From an uncultured Clostridia bacterium (lineage in GTDB: Bacteria; Bacillota; Clostridia; Oscillospirales; JAAYOS01), in contig CANPWY010000003.1 in assembly GCA_947585215.1 (NCBI GenBank), positions 1-41,076 of the forward strand: a DNA stretch of 41,076 nt. Direction: 5' to 3'. This document shows, in pieces, positions 20,596 to 32,192 of this stretch. The notes below the pieces were generated by a model. The model searched no databases, was not told where the DNA came from, and saw nothing but the letters and a program-made list of their open reading frames with translations. The position numbers and the translations under genes were made by a program. Each line of letters opens with the position of its first letter. The first letter of the stretch is position 1.

Positions 20596-21666
20596 TTACA
20601 GTCTCTTTATTATCTCCCCGGTCATTTCGGTGCAGGTGAGGGCTTCGCCCTCGCCGACAAGTATGTCCGCCGTGCGGAGGCCCTCCTCGAGCACCGCGCC
20701 GACCGCGCCCTCTATGGCGTCTGCCTCGCGCGTGAGGCCGAAGGAGTAACGGAGCATCATCGCGGCGGAGAGCACCGTCGCGATAGGATTTGCCTTGTTC
20801 TGCCCCGCGATGTCCGGCGCGGAGCCGTGTATCGGCTCGTAAAGTCCCCTTGTCCCGCTTCCGAGCGAGGCGGAGGCGAGCAGGCCTATCGAGCCGGTTA
20901 TCTGGCTTGCCTCGTCGGAGAGTATGTCGCCAAACATATTCGACGTCACTATGACGTCAAACTTGGACGGGTCGCGGACGAGCTGCATCGCGGCGTTGTC
21001 CACGAGCATATCCGCAACCGTGACGTCCGGGTACTCCTCCGCCACGCGGTGGACCGTCTCGCGCCAGAGGCGCGAGGTCTCGAGGACGTTCGCCTTGTCG
21101 ATGCTCGTGACGTGACAGCGGCGCTTACGCGCCGTCTCGAACGCGACGCGCGCTATCCGCTCTATCTCGTAGACGCTGTACGCCTCGGTGTCGTACGCCT
21201 CCGGGCCGTACTTTCCCTCACGCCGGCCGCGCTCTCCGAAGTAGATGCCGCCGGTGAGCTCGCGCACTATCACGAGGTCGATGCCCTTACCCACGATGTC
21301 CGCGCGGAGGACGCACGCGTCCTTCAATGCGGGGTAAATCTTCGCGGGGCGGAGGTTCGTGAAGAGCTCCATCGCCGCGCGAAGGCCGAGCAGCGCCTTC
21401 TCCGGGCGGATGTCGCCCGAGAGCCCGTCCCACTTGGGTCCGCCGACCGCGCCGAGCAGGACGCTGTCGCTCTCAAGGCAACCACGCACCGTCTCCTCCG
21501 GAAGCGGGATGCCGAATTTGTCTATCGCCTCGCCGCCCGCGGGGTACGCGGTGAAGTGAAAGACGTGGCCGAACTTCTCGCCGACCTTTTCGAGCACCGC
21601 GACAGCGCTCTCCACTATCTCGGGGCCTATTCCGTCGCCCTTGATGAGCGCAATATTGTATTCCAT
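20596..21666 (-). CDS. leuB: 3-isopropylmalate dehydrogenase
   Basis: [62 protein letters not shown] overlaps the leuD stop (TGATG). Confidence 0.96.
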   Translation of the reverse strand: MEYNIALIKGDGIGPEIVESAVAVLEKVGEKFGHVFHFTAYPAGGEAIDKFGIPLPEETVRGCLESDSVLLGAVGGPKWDGLSGDIRPEKALLGLRAAMELFTNLRPAKIYPALKDACVLRADIVGKGIDLVIVRELTGGIYFGERGRREGKYGPEAYDTEAYSVYEIERIARVAFETARKRRCHVTSIDKANVLETSRLWRETVHRVAEEYPDVTVADMLVDNAAMQLVRDPSKFDVIVTSNMFGDILSDEASQITGSIGLLASASLGSGTRGLYEPIHGSAPDIAGQNKANPIATVLSAAMMLRYSFGLTREADAIEGAVGAVLEEGLRTADILVGEGEALTCTEMTGEIIKRL

Positions 21667-22166
21667 CAGTCCTTCGCCCCCGTCTGCTTTGCCTTGATGT
21701 ACTTCAGAAGTCCGCCGCTCTCGATTATCCCCTGTATGAACTCGGGGAAGGCGGCGGCCTTGAAGGTCTCGCCCGTCGTCTCGTCGGTGATGACGCCGGT
21801 TGCGAGGTCGACCGTGACGGTGTCTCCGCTCTTTATCTTCTCGGCGGCCTCCGGGCACTCGAGAATGGGAAAGCCGATGTTTATCGCGTTGCGGTAGAAG
21901 ATGCGCGCAAAGCTCGCCGCTATGACGCAGGACACGCCGCTCGCGCGTATCGCCAGCGGCGCGTGCTCACGGGAGGAGCCGCAGCCGAAGTTCGCGCCGC
22001 CGACCATGATGTCGCCGGGGTGCATCTTATGCACGAACTCGGGGTCGATGTCCTCCATGCAGTGGCGCGCAAGCTCCTCCGGGGAGGGCGAGTTCAGATA
22101 GCGGGCGGGGATTATGACGTCGGTATCCACGTTGTCCCCGTACTTGAAAACCGTTCCCTTGATCAT
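21666..22166 (-). CDS. leuD: 3-isopropylmalate dehydratase small subunit
   Basis: [33 protein letters not shown]. Confidence 0.96.
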   Translation of the reverse strand: MIKGTVFKYGDNVDTDVIIPARYLNSPSPEELARHCMEDIDPEFVHKMHPGDIMVGGANFGCGSSREHAPLAIRASGVSCVIAASFARIFYRNAINIGFPILECPEAAEKIKSGDTVTVDLATGVITDETTGETFKAAAFPEFIQGIIESGGLLKYIKAKQTGAKD

Positions 22167-23437
22167 TTTGACGCCTCCTCAAGCTCATATGGCGACGCCA
22201 CGCATCCCGCGACGGCGCTCGCCGCCGCGACGGCGGGGCTCGCGAGTATGACTTCGCTCTTCGTGTGTCCCATCCTGCCGACGAAGTTGCGGTTAGTGGT
22301 CGTGACCGCGCGCTCGCCCGCGCTCATGACGCCCATGTGTCCGCCGAGGCAGGGCCCGCAGGTCGGGGTGGAGAGAGCGCATCCGCTCTTTATGAATATC
22401 TCCGCAAGTCCCTCGGTAAGGCACTGCAAATATACCTCCTGCGTCGCGGGTATGACGATACAGCGGACACCCGGGGCGACCTTCCTGCCCTTCAGTATCC
22501 CCGCCGCCATGCGCAGGTCGGAGATGCGTCCGTTCGTGCAGGAGCCTATGACGACCTGGTCGATGTGCAGTCCCTTCACCTCGTCCACGGTCTTCGTGTT
22601 CGAGGGGAGGTGCGGCATGGATACGGTGGGCTTCAAGGTCGAGAGGTCTATAGTGACCTCACGCTCATACTCAGCGTCCTCATCGGCTTCGTAGACCTTT
22701 ATCGGACGGTCGAAGCGTCCCTTAACATACTCGAGCGTCTTCTCGTCGACCGGGAAGATGCCGTTCTTGCCGCCCGCCTCTATGGCCATATTCGAGATGG
22801 TGAAGCGGTCGTCCATCGAGAGCGACGCGACGCCGGGGCCCGTGAACTCTATCGACTTATAGAGCGCGCCGTCCACGCCGATAAGACCTATCAGGTGGAG
22901 TATCACGTCCTTGCCGCCGACGTACTTCGGCAGCGTTCCCACGAGGTTCACCTTTATCGCGGAGGGCACCTTGAACCAGTTCTCGCCGGACGCCATTCCC
23001 GCCGCCATGTCGGTGGAGCCGATGCCGGTCGAGAACGCGCCGAGAGCGCCGTAGGTGCAGGTGTGCGAGTCCGCGCCGACGACGCAGTCGCCGGGGCCGA
23101 CGAGCCCCTGCTCGGGGAGCAGAGCGTGCTCGATGCCGACGGTTCCCACGTCGTAGAAGTGAGTGATACCGAAGCGGTGCGCGAATTCGCGCGCCGTGGC
23201 GCAGAGCTCCGCGGACTTTATGTCCTTGCAGGGCGTGTAGTGGTCGAGAACTATGACTATCTTGTCCCTGTCGAATACCTTGTCAAAGCCCGCCTCGTCG
23301 AATACGTTTATCGCCACGGGGGTCGTGACGTCGTTGCCGAGGACTATGTCGAGCTTGGCCTCAATGAGATCGCCCGCCTTTACGCTCGGAAGTCCGGCGT
23401 GGGCGGCGAGGATCTTCTGCGTCATTGTCATTCCCAT
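22163..23437 (-). CDS. leuC: 3-isopropylmalate dehydratase large subunit
   Basis: [50 protein letters not shown]. Confidence 0.96.
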   Translation of the reverse strand: MGMTMTQKILAAHAGLPSVKAGDLIEAKLDIVLGNDVTTPVAINVFDEAGFDKVFDRDKIVIVLDHYTPCKDIKSAELCATAREFAHRFGITHFYDVGTVGIEHALLPEQGLVGPGDCVVGADSHTCTYGALGAFSTGIGSTDMAAGMASGENWFKVPSAIKVNLVGTLPKYVGGKDVILHLIGLIGVDGALYKSIEFTGPGVASLSMDDRFTISNMAIEAGGKNGIFPVDEKTLEYVKGRFDRPIKVYEADEDAEYEREVTIDLSTLKPTVSMPHLPSNTKTVDEVKGLHIDQVVIGSCTNGRISDLRMAAGILKGRKVAPGVRCIVIPATQEVYLQCLTEGLAEIFIKSGCALSTPTCGPCLGGHMGVMSAGERAVTTTNRNFVGRMGHTKSEVILASPAVAAASAVAGCVASPYELEEASK

Positions 23438-23441
23438 ACGC

Positions 23442-24992
23442 TTATTCCTCCTTTGCGGGCTCCGCCGCCATGCCCGCGGCGCGCATCTTGTTGAGCGCCG
23501 TGAGGTAGGCGGTGATGCTCGCCTCGATTATGTCGGTCGAAAGTCCCTTGCCGGAGTAGCTTCTGCCGCCGGCGGAAAGCTTCACCGTGACGTCTCCGAG
23601 GGTGTCCTTGCCCTCTGAAATGGAGTTTATCGAGTAGATGTCGAAGGTGTGCTCGCCCGGCTTCACTATCCCGTCTATCGCCTTGAAGGAGGCGTCTATC
23701 GGCCCGTCTCCGAGCGCGACGCCCTCGAACTTCTCGCCGTCGAGCTTGAGGCAGACGGTGCTCGTGGAGGTGGTGAAGTTGCTCGTGTGCGCCGCGAACC
23801 AGTCGAGCTCGTAGCCGGAGACGCTCTCGTCGGTGCGGGAGCGGTGCATGACTATCGCCTCGATGTCCGCGTCGTTTATCGACTTTTTCTTGTCGCAGAG
23901 CACCTTGAACTCCTCAAAGCAGCTGACGAGCTCCTCCGGGCCGAGATTGTAGCCGAGCTCGTGCAGGCGGCTCTCGAAGGCGTGCTTGCCGGAGTGCTTG
24001 CCGAGGACTATCGAGTTCGCGTGTATGCCGACGGCCTCCGGGGTGAGTATCTCGTAGGTCATGCGGTTTGCGAGGACGCCGTGCTGATGTATCCCCGCCT
24101 CGTGCGCGAAGGCGTTCTTGCCGACTATCGGCTTGTTTATCGGCGCGGTCTGACCGATGATGTTATAGACGAGCTTGCTTGCGCGGTAGATTTGCGTGGT
24201 GTCGAGACGGGTGTTCGCGCGGTAGACGTCCGGGCGGGTGTGGAGCGCCATGACTATCTCCTCGAGAGCGGAGTTTCCCGCGCGCTCGCCGAGGCCGTTT
24301 ATCGTGCACTCGACCTGCCTCGCGCCGCCGAGGACGCCGGCAAGCGAGTTTGCCGTCGCCATACCGAGGTCGTTGTGGCAGTGGACCGAGAACTCCACGC
24401 CGTCGGGATGCTCCACCCCGGCCATGACGTACTCGATGAGCGCGCGCATCTCCGCCGGCGTGGTGTAGCCGACGGTGTCCGGGAGGTTGATGACGGTCGC
24501 GCCGCACTTTATGGCGGCGTTCACTACCTTGCGAAGGAAGTCCCAGTCGCTTCTGGTGGCGTCCTCTGCCGAGAACTCGACGTTTTTGCAGTACTTCGCG
24601 GCGTAGGAGACCATTTTCTGCACCGTCTCGTACACCTCGTCCGGCGTCATGCGGAGCTTGTACTCCATGTGAAGCGGGCTCGTCGCGATGAAGGTATGTA
24701 TGCGCGGGTCTGCCGCACCCTTCACCGCCTCCCACGCGGCGTCTATGTCGCCGACGGTCGCCCGCGCGAGGGACGCGACGGTGCAGTCCTTGACGGTCTC
24801 CGCTATCGTCTTCACCGACTCGAAGTCGCCGGGGGACGAGATGGCAAAGCCCGCCTCTATGACGTCCACGCGCAGCTTCTCGAGCGCGCGCGCGACCTCT
24901 ATCTTCTCGCTGAGGTTCATGCTGCAGCCCGGCGACTGCTCGCCGTCCCGCAGGGTCGTATCGAATATTTTTACCTTATTCATCTTAGTCAC
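23442..24992 (-). CDS. leuA: 2-isopropylmalate synthase
   Basis: [37 protein letters not shown]-terminal LeuA allosteric domain. Confidence 0.96.
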   Translation of the reverse strand: MTKMNKVKIFDTTLRDGEQSPGCSMNLSEKIEVARALEKLRVDVIEAGFAISSPGDFESVKTIAETVKDCTVASLARATVGDIDAAWEAVKGAADPRIHTFIATSPLHMEYKLRMTPDEVYETVQKMVSYAAKYCKNVEFSAEDATRSDWDFLRKVVNAAIKCGATVINLPDTVGYTTPAEMRALIEYVMAGVEHPDGVEFSVHCHNDLGMATANSLAGVLGGARQVECTINGLGERAGNSALEEIVMALHTRPDVYRANTRLDTTQIYRASKLVYNIIGQTAPINKPIVGKNAFAHEAGIHQHGVLANRMTYEILTPEAVGIHANSIVLGKHSGKHAFESRLHELGYNLGPEELVSCFEEFKVLCDKKKSINDADIEAIVMHRSRTDESVSGYELDWFAAHTSNFTTSTSTVCLKLDGEKFEGVALGDGPIDASFKAIDGIVKPGEHTFDIYSINSISEGKDTLGDVTVKLSAGGRSYSGKGLSTDIIEASITAYLTALNKMRAAGMAAEPAKEE

Positions 24993-24998
24993 CTCAAG

Positions 24999-26663
24999 CT
25001 ATACCGTAAGAATGGCGCCCTTGTCGGCGGAGGATACGAGCTTCGCGTATCTCGCGAGGTAGCCCGTCTTCACCTTCGGCTCGGGCGGCGTCCAGCGGGC
25101 GCGGCGGGCTTCAAGCTCTTCGTCGGACACCTCGATTGAGATCGAGAAGCCGCGTATGTCTATCGAGATGATGTCGCCCTCCTCAATGAGCGCGATATTG
25201 CCGCCCGCGGCGGCCTCCGGGCTGACGTGGCCAATCGCCGCGCCGCGCGTCGCGCCGGAGAAGCGTCCGTCGGTGATGAGCGCGACGCTCGAACCGAGCC
25301 CCATTCCGACTATCGCGGAGGTGGGATTCAGCATCTCGCGCATACCGGGGCCGCCCTTCGGTCCCTCGTAGCGGATAACGACAACGTCGCCGGGGTTTAT
25401 CTTCCTTGAGTAGATGGCGGCGATGGCGTCCTCCTCCGAGTCAAAGACGCGCGCGGGGCCGCGGTGCGTCATCATCTCCTCCGCGACGGCGGACTGCTTT
25501 ACGACGCACCCGTCCGGGGCGAGGTTCCCCTTGAGGACGGCTATGCCGCCCGTCGGGGAGAACGGATTTTCCGCCGGACGGATGATCTCCGTGTCGAGAT
25601 TCTTCGCGTCCTTCAGGTTCTCCTCCATCGTCCCGCCGGTGACGGTCAGGACGGAGAGGTCGAGCAGGTTCTTCTTTGTGAGCTCCTTCATGACGGCGTA
25701 GACGCCGCCCGCGCGGTCGAGGTCCTCCATGAAGGTGTCCCCCGCCGGGGCGAGGTGGCAGAGGTTCGGCGTGCGGCGGCTTATCTCGTTCGACATGTCG
25801 AGGCTTATGTCGATGCCCGCCTCGTGCGCTATCGCAGGAAGGTGCAGCATGGTGTTTGTGGAGCATCCGAGCGCCATATCGACCGTCTCGGCGTTGTGGA
25901 ACGCCGCCTCGGTCATGATGTCGAGCGGGCGGATGTTCCGCCGCACGAGCTCCATCACCTGCATGCCGCTCTTCTTTGCAAGCCGGATGCGCGCCGAGTA
26001 CGGCGCGGGGATCGTGCCGTTGCCGGGGAGCGCCATGCCAATAGCCTCCGCGAGGCAGTTCATCGAGTTTGCGGTGTACATTCCCGAGCAGGAGCCGCAG
26101 GAGGGGCAGGCGTTCTCCTCGTAGTCGGTGACGCCCGCCTCATCGAGCGTGCCCGCGTGGTAGGCTCCGACCGCCTCGAACATGTGGCTGAGGCAGGTGC
26201 GGCGGCCGTCCTTGAGGTGCCCCGAAAGCATCGGCCCGCCGGAGCATATAACTGTCGGGACGTTTATCCGCGCCGCCGCCATGAGCAGCCCGGGAACGTT
26301 CTTGTCGCAGTTCGGTATCATCACGAGGCCGTCGAACTGATGGGCTATCGCCATGGCCTCGGTGGAGTCGGCAATGAGGTCGCGCGTGACGAGCGAGTAC
26401 TTCATGCCGATGTGACCCATCGCGATGCCGTCGCAGACGGCTATCGCCGGAAACATTATCGGCGTTCCGCCCGCAAGTCGGATGCCGGCCTTCACCGCCT
26501 CCGCTATCTTGTCGAGGTGCATGTGTCCGGGCACGACCTCGTTATACGAGCTGACGACGCCGATTATCGGCCGCGCCATCTCCTCCTCGGTGAGCCCGAG
26601 GGCGTAGAGCAGGCTGCGGTTCGGAGCCCGCTCCACCCCCTGTTTGATATTCTGAGAATTCAT
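24999..26663 (-). CDS. ilvD: Dihydroxy-acid dehydratase
   Basis: [60 protein letters not shown]. Confidence 0.97.
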   Translation of the reverse strand: MNSQNIKQGVERAPNRSLLYALGLTEEEMARPIIGVVSSYNEVVPGHMHLDKIAEAVKAGIRLAGGTPIMFPAIAVCDGIAMGHIGMKYSLVTRDLIADSTEAMAIAHQFDGLVMIPNCDKNVPGLLMAAARINVPTVICSGGPMLSGHLKDGRRTCLSHMFEAVGAYHAGTLDEAGVTDYEENACPSCGSCSGMYTANSMNCLAEAIGMALPGNGTIPAPYSARIRLAKKSGMQVMELVRRNIRPLDIMTEAAFHNAETVDMALGCSTNTMLHLPAIAHEAGIDISLDMSNEISRRTPNLCHLAPAGDTFMEDLDRAGGVYAVMKELTKKNLLDLSVLTVTGGTMEENLKDAKNLDTEIIRPAENPFSPTGGIAVLKGNLAPDGCVVKQSAVAEEMMTHRGPARVFDSEEDAIAAIYSRKINPGDVVVIRYEGPKGGPGMREMLNPTSAIVGMGLGSSVALITDGRFSGATRGAAIGHVSPEAAAGGNIALIEEGDIISIDIRGFSISIEVSDEELEARRARWTPPEPKVKTGYLARYAKLVSSADKGAILTV

Positions 26664-26676
26664 AATCCCTCCGCGC

Positions 26677-28228
<1,552 letters not shown>

Positions 28229-28239
28229 CTTCTCACCTC

Positions 28240-29952
28240 TCAGGAAACTATGAACTCGGTGATATGCGCGCCGCCGCTCACCATCGGGCGCACCATCTCG
28301 TCGGTATCTATAGCGCAGTCTATGACGTAGCCGTGGCCGTACTCCCGCGCCTCCGCTATAGCCCGCTCGAGCTCCGCGACGTTCGAGACCCTGCATCCCT
28401 TCAGCCCGTAGGCCTCCGCGAGCTTCACAAAGTCCGGCGCGAAGTCGAGCGTGGTCTGGCTGAATCGTTTGTCGTATATGAGGTTCTGCCACTGGCGCAC
28501 CATTCCGAGCGTCCTGTTGTCAAAGACGAAGGTTATTACCGGGATGTCGTAGTGCTGCTCGGTGGCAAGCTCGTTGCAGTTCATGCGGAAGGAGCCGTCT
28601 CCGGTGATGTGTATGACCGTCTTTTCGGGGTTTGCGACCTTCGCGCCTATCGCCGCCCCGAGGCCGAAGCCCATCGTTCCGAAGCCGCCCGAGGTGAGGA
28701 GTTGACCGGGATAGTCGAAGCGGAAGTGCTGTATCGCCCACATCTGGTGCTGTCCTACGTCGGTGGAGACGATGGTGTCCTGCGGCATGAGCCGCGCTAT
28801 GGCGGTGAGTATCTGCTTCGGGGTGAGGGTGTTGCCGCCCTCGTCGTACTCGGTCTCGGTCTTGAAGGAGAAGACGTACTTCTTCCACTCGGCGTGGTCC
28901 TGCGGCTCGAGGCGCTCGTTGAGTCTGCTCAGCACCAGCGCCGCGTCCCCGACGATGTGGTGGTCGGTCTTTACGTTCTTGTTTATCTCCGCGCGGTCGA
29001 TGTCTATCTGGACGATCTTCGCCTGCGCGGCGAAGCTCGAGGGCTTGAGCGCAACGCGGTCGCTGAAGCGGCACCCGACCGCCACGAGCAGGTCGCACCC
29101 GTCGCAGGCCATGTTGGAGGCCTGCGTGCCGTGCATGCCTATCATGCCGGTGACGAGCGGGTTCCGCCCGACTATGCCGCCCGCGCCCATGACGGTTATC
29201 GCCACGGGAGAATCTATCTTCTCGGCAAACTCGGTGAATTCCTTCTGCGCCCTGCCCCGGACGACGCCGCCGCCGCATATCAGGAGCGGCTTCTTCGAGG
29301 CGCGTATCATGTCCGCGAGAATGTTGATGTCGCGGTCGTTCGGCTCGGGCGCGCGGAAGTCGTGCGAGGCGCGCTTGATGAGCGCGGCGAGGCGTCCGTT
29401 GTTCGCGTGCTCGCTTCGCGGTATCGAGGTAAACTCCGCCTCCTCCGCCGTGACGTTCTTGAGTATGTCAATGAGCACCGGTCCCGGACGTCCGCTCCGC
29501 GCTATCGCGAACGCCTCGCGGACTATGTCCGCGAGCTGAGCGACGTCCCGCACGAGGTAGTTACACTTTGTTATCGGCATGGTGATACCGGTTATGTCGA
29601 CCTCCTGGAACGAGTCCTTGCCCATGAGGTTTTCGCTGACGTTGCAGGAGATGAACACCACCGGGGACGAGTCCATGTAAGCCGTGGCTATGCCGGTGAC
29701 GAGGTTCGTCGCGCCCGGGCCGGATGTTGCAAAGCACACGCCGACTTTTCCGGTGCTCCGCGCGTAGCCGTCCGCTGCGTGTGCGGCGCCCTGCTCGTGC
29801 GCGGTGAGGATGTGGCGGATCTTCCCGTCATACCGGTACATCTCGTCGTACACGTTCAGTATCGTTCCGCCGGGGTATCCGAAGACGGTGTCCACTCCCT
29901 GCTCGAGAAGACACTCCATCAGTATTTTCGCGCCGGTCATTCTCATGCGCAT
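28240..29952 (-). CDS. ilvB: Acetolactate synthase large subunit
   Basis: GVDTVFGYPGGTILNVYDEMY; GDGSFRMNCNELATEQHYDIPV (TPP-binding). Confidence 0.96.
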   Translation of the reverse strand: MRMRMTGAKILMECLLEQGVDTVFGYPGGTILNVYDEMYRYDGKIRHILTAHEQGAAHAADGYARSTGKVGVCFATSGPGATNLVTGIATAYMDSSPVVFISCNVSENLMGKDSFQEVDITGITMPITKCNYLVRDVAQLADIVREAFAIARSGRPGPVLIDILKNVTAEEAEFTSIPRSEHANNGRLAALIKRASHDFRAPEPNDRDINILADMIRASKKPLLICGGGVVRGRAQKEFTEFAEKIDSPVAITVMGAGGIVGRNPLVTGMIGMHGTQASNMACDGCDLLVAVGCRFSDRVALKPSSFAAQAKIVQIDIDRAEINKNVKTDHHIVGDAALVLSRLNERLEPQDHAEWKKYVFSFKTETEYDEGGNTLTPKQILTAIARLMPQDTIVSTDVGQHQMWAIQHFRFDYPGQLLTSGGFGTMGFGLGAAIGAKVANPEKTVIHITGDGSFRMNCNELATEQHYDIPVITFVFDNRTLGMVRQWQNLIYDKRFSQTTLDFAPDFVKLAEAYGLKGCRVSNVAELERAIAEAREYGHGYVIDCAIDTDEMVRPMVSGGAHITEFIVS

Positions 29953-30005
29953 TTCCTCCTTTGTTTTCCCTGCCGTCCCCGGCCGCTCCGCGCTTTTCCC
30001 GCAAA

Positions 30006-30045
30006 TTAAAAAGCCCTGCGGCCTAAAAGCTAGACCGTAGGACTT
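30006..30045 (-). terminator. Intrinsic terminator/attenuator upstream of ilvB
   Basis: Minus strand AAGTCCTACGGTCTA-GCTTT-TAGGCCGCAGGGCTT then TTTAATTT: 15-position stem with one A/C mismatch and two G-U pairs. Confidence 0.85.
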
Positions 30046-30100
30046 GCAAAAATCTCATTCATTCTGTCGGCTTTGAATATCCAACCGTACTTTTTGCAGT

Positions 30101-30196
30101 TCAGGCACAACTTTTAGCGCTATTTTCACATTTCGACTCGGAAAGGAAAATAACGGCTAGTAGAAGTATGGATATCGCGACAAAACCGAGAGACAT
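30101..30196 (-). CDS. Putative Ile/Leu/Val-rich leader peptide of the ilv-leu operon (31 aa)
   Basis: MSLGFVAISILLLAVIFLSESKCENSAKSCA; between a strong promoter and the attenuator. SD is weak (GGGCGG), which limits confidence in the start. Confidence 0.65.
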   Translation of the reverse strand: MSLGFVAISILLLAVIFLSESKCENSAKSCA

Positions 30197-30248
30197 ATCT
30201 GATACCGCCCAAACCCGGAGACCCGTGGCGTCTCCTGTTGTTTTTCGC

Positions 30249-30277
30249 ATTATAGCACGTCCCGGCGGCGTTGTCAA
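30249..30277 (-). promoter_or_regulatory. sigma70 promoter of the ilv-leu operon
   Basis: Minus strand TTGACA (30277-30272) - 17 nt - TATAAT (30254-30249), exact consensus hexamers. Confidence 0.9.
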
Positions 30278-30582
30278 TAGTAATTTTATTCGCGGCAAAT
30301 CGCGCTCGCTTCGCTCGCTTACCAATTTGCCGCGAAAGCACCGTGCAGAGCTATGCTCTGCACGGTGCTTTGCGCTGCGCTACGCGCCGAGTTTTCCGCC
30401 TACGGCGGAAAATCGACGCACGCTACGCGATATGTGTTTTTTCCGACGTACACGCCGCCGGAAAAAACGGATTGGAATTTATTTCGCCGCTTACGCGGCG
30501 AAACTCTGCGAGGCGGACGCGGCCAAGCCGCTCCGCGCTGGTTCGCGCGGTTGATGTTGCCGCAGGCAACATCGCGCAGGCA

Positions 30583-30828
30583 AATCACATTCAAGGTCGG
30601 CTTTGCCCGCGAAGCGGGTAAAGCTCACGAGGGCTGAATATGTTCCGATGAGGAATATGTCGGCGCCCTCGTGTTCCGCGCCTGTTCGCGCGGTTAAAGT
30701 TGTTTGCCGAAGGCAAACAACTTTGCGGAGCCCAATCACGTTCAAGGTCGGGCTTTGCCCGCGAAGCGGGCAAAGCTCACGAGGGCTGAATATGCTTCGA
30801 TGAGGAATGTGTCGGCGCCCTCGTGTTC
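30583..30828. repeat. Two imperfect tandem copies of a ~95-bp hairpin element (30583-30676, 30734-30828)
   Basis: Shared AATCAC(A/G)TTCAAGGTCGG(G)CTTTGCCCGCGAAGCGGG(T/C)AAAGCTCACGAGGGCTGAATATG...GTCGGCGCCCTCGTGTTC. Confidence 0.85.
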
Positions 30829-30835
30829 GGGAGCG

Positions 30836-30919
30836 AGCATTTCAATCAAAGGGATCCCAAAGCGGCGTGAAACGCCGCTTTGGGAAAGCATTTCAATCGA
30901 AAGGGGTCCCAAACGGCGC
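30836..30919. repeat. Direct repeat, two ~32-bp copies at 51-bp spacing
   Basis: AGCATTTCAATCAAAGGGATCCCAAAGCGGCG / AGCATTTCAATCGAAAGGGGTCCCAAACGGCG. Confidence 0.75.
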
Positions 30920-30957
30920 TTTGCGCAGTTTGGGATTTGGCGAACTCTGCGAGGCTG

Positions 30958-30986
30958 TTGACCGCTCCGCGCGAACGTGGTATTAT
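30958..30986 (+). promoter_or_regulatory. Predicted promoter of the MocR-like gene
   Basis: TTGACC - 17 nt - TATTAT. Confidence 0.65.
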
Positions 30987-31029
30987 TGTTGTATCTTGTA
31001 ACATCAAAATTGGGAGGTCAGTTCTCCGA

Positions 31030-32127
31030 ATGAGATACACTATCGACAGGGCGGGCAAAGTCCCCGCGTACATCCAGCTCTACCGCGAACTGCGGGAGGA
31101 CATCGTGAAGGGCGTGTACCCTTACGGCAGTCGGCTCCCGTCCAAGCGGACGCTCGCGGAAGAGTCTGGCGTCGGGACGGTGACGGTCGAGAACGCCTAC
31201 GCTCTGCTCTGCGACGAGGGCTATGCGGAGCCGCGCGAGCGAAGCGGGCATTTCGTCATCTTCCGCGAGTCGGACGGCTTTGAGGAACCGGCAGAGAGTC
31301 CTCGCCGTGCCGCCGCGCCGAAGCCCTCCGGCTCCTACGCGCCGGAGTTTCCGTACACGCTCCTCGCAAAGACCATGCGCCGCGTACTCGGCGACCGTCC
31401 CGAGGACGCGCTCTTCGGGCGCGCCCCCGGCGCGGGACGCACCGAGCTCCGCGAGGCGCTCCGGCGCTACCTCGTCCGCAGCCGCGGCATAGAGGCGGAC
31501 ATCTCGCAAATAGTTATCGGCTCCGGCGCGGAATATCTGTACGGCCTTACGGTGAGACTGCTCGGGCGGGACAAGGTGTACGCCGTCGAATCGCCGTCCT
31601 ATCGAAAGATCGAGCAGGTTTACCGCTCCTCGGACGTGCGGTGCGAGCTGCTTCCGCTCGGCGCGGACGGCATAGAGAGCGCGGCGCTCCGGGCGTCCCG
31701 CGCAGACGTGCTGCACATCACCCCCTACCGCAGCTTCCCGAGCGGCGTCACGGCGTCCGCCTCGAAGCGCCACGAATATCTCCGCTGGGCGGAGGTTGGC
31801 CGGATAATAGTGGAGGACGACTTCGAGAGCGAGTTTTCGGTATCCCGCAAGCCGCAGGAGCCGCTGTTCTCTACCGCGCCGGACGGCCGCGTGATATACA
31901 TCAACACCTTCTCGCGCACCATCTCCCCCGCCCTGCGCATCGGCTATATGGTGTTGCCGAAGCGTCTCGTCCCGGAGTTTTCGGAGAAGCTCGGCTTTCT
32001 CTCCTGCACGGTGCCGACATTCGAGCAGCTCGTCCTCGCGGAGCTTATCACGAGCGGCGACTTCGAGCGGAACATCAACCGCGTCCGCCGGAAGAAGCGC
32101 CGCGAGCTCGCGGAAAAGCAGGTGTGA
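31030..32127 (+). CDS. GntR/MocR-type PLP-dependent regulator, C-terminally short
   Basis: N-terminal wHTH VPAYIQLYRELREDIVKGVYPYGSRLPSKRTLAEESGVGTVTVENAYALL; aminotransferase-like IIVEDDFESEFS and INTFSRTISPALRIGYMVLP; ends at RRKKRRELAEKQV. Confidence 0.85.
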   Translation: MRYTIDRAGKVPAYIQLYRELREDIVKGVYPYGSRLPSKRTLAEESGVGTVTVENAYALLCDEGYAEPRERSGHFVIFRESDGFEEPAESPRRAAAPKPSGSYAPEFPYTLLAKTMRRVLGDRPEDALFGRAPGAGRTELREALRRYLVRSRGIEADISQIVIGSGAEYLYGLTVRLLGRDKVYAVESPSYRKIEQVYRSSDVRCELLPLGADGIESAALRASRADVLHITPYRSFPSGVTASASKRHEYLRWAEVGRIIVEDDFESEFSVSRKPQEPLFSTAPDGRVIYINTFSRTISPALRIGYMVLPKRLVPEFSEKLGFLSCTVPTFEQLVLAELITSGDFERNINRVRRKKRRELAEKQV

Positions 32128-32157
32128 GCGCGTCCGCGTCCGTTGGCACACGGGCGA

Positions 32158-32192
32158 GGCTCGGATCTTTCCTGCCGGCGCAGATCCGAGCC
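32158..32192. terminator. 11-bp perfect hairpin after the MocR-like gene
   Basis: GGCTCGGATCT ... AGATCCGAGCC; no strong U-tract. Confidence 0.45.

Larger units (their letters stand above)
30289..30970. repeat. Palindrome-dense intergenic repeat array
   Basis: About ten closely spaced hairpins, e.g. 30336-30370 (16-bp stem), 30392-30412 (TTTTCCGCC-TAC-GGCGGAAAA), AAGTTGTTTGCC-GAA-GGCAAACAACTT near 30697. Confidence 0.8.

Noticed and set aside
28264-30009. 581-aa plus-strand ORF antisense to ilvB (likewise long antisense ORFs over leuA, ilvD, leuC, leuB, ilvA and the carboxylesterase)
   Set aside because: Shadow ORFs; sense-strand enzymes carry all family motifs, and the antisense translations are compositionally biased without recognisable motifs.
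30013-30277. T-box riboswitch upstream of ilvB
   Set aside because: No T-box consensus (UGGNACCGCG) or specifier-stem layout seen; the region instead encodes a hydrophobic leader peptide and overlapping terminator/antiterminator arms.
30101-30325. 74-aa minus-strand ORF reported in the track (MVSERSERD...)
   Set aside because: Its upstream codons include the promoter, so they would not be transcribed; only the last 31 codons from ATG 30196 are plausible.
30583-30937. CRISPR array
   Set aside because: Only two copies of each repeat type, irregular sizes, strongly palindromic 'spacers', and no cas genes in the window.
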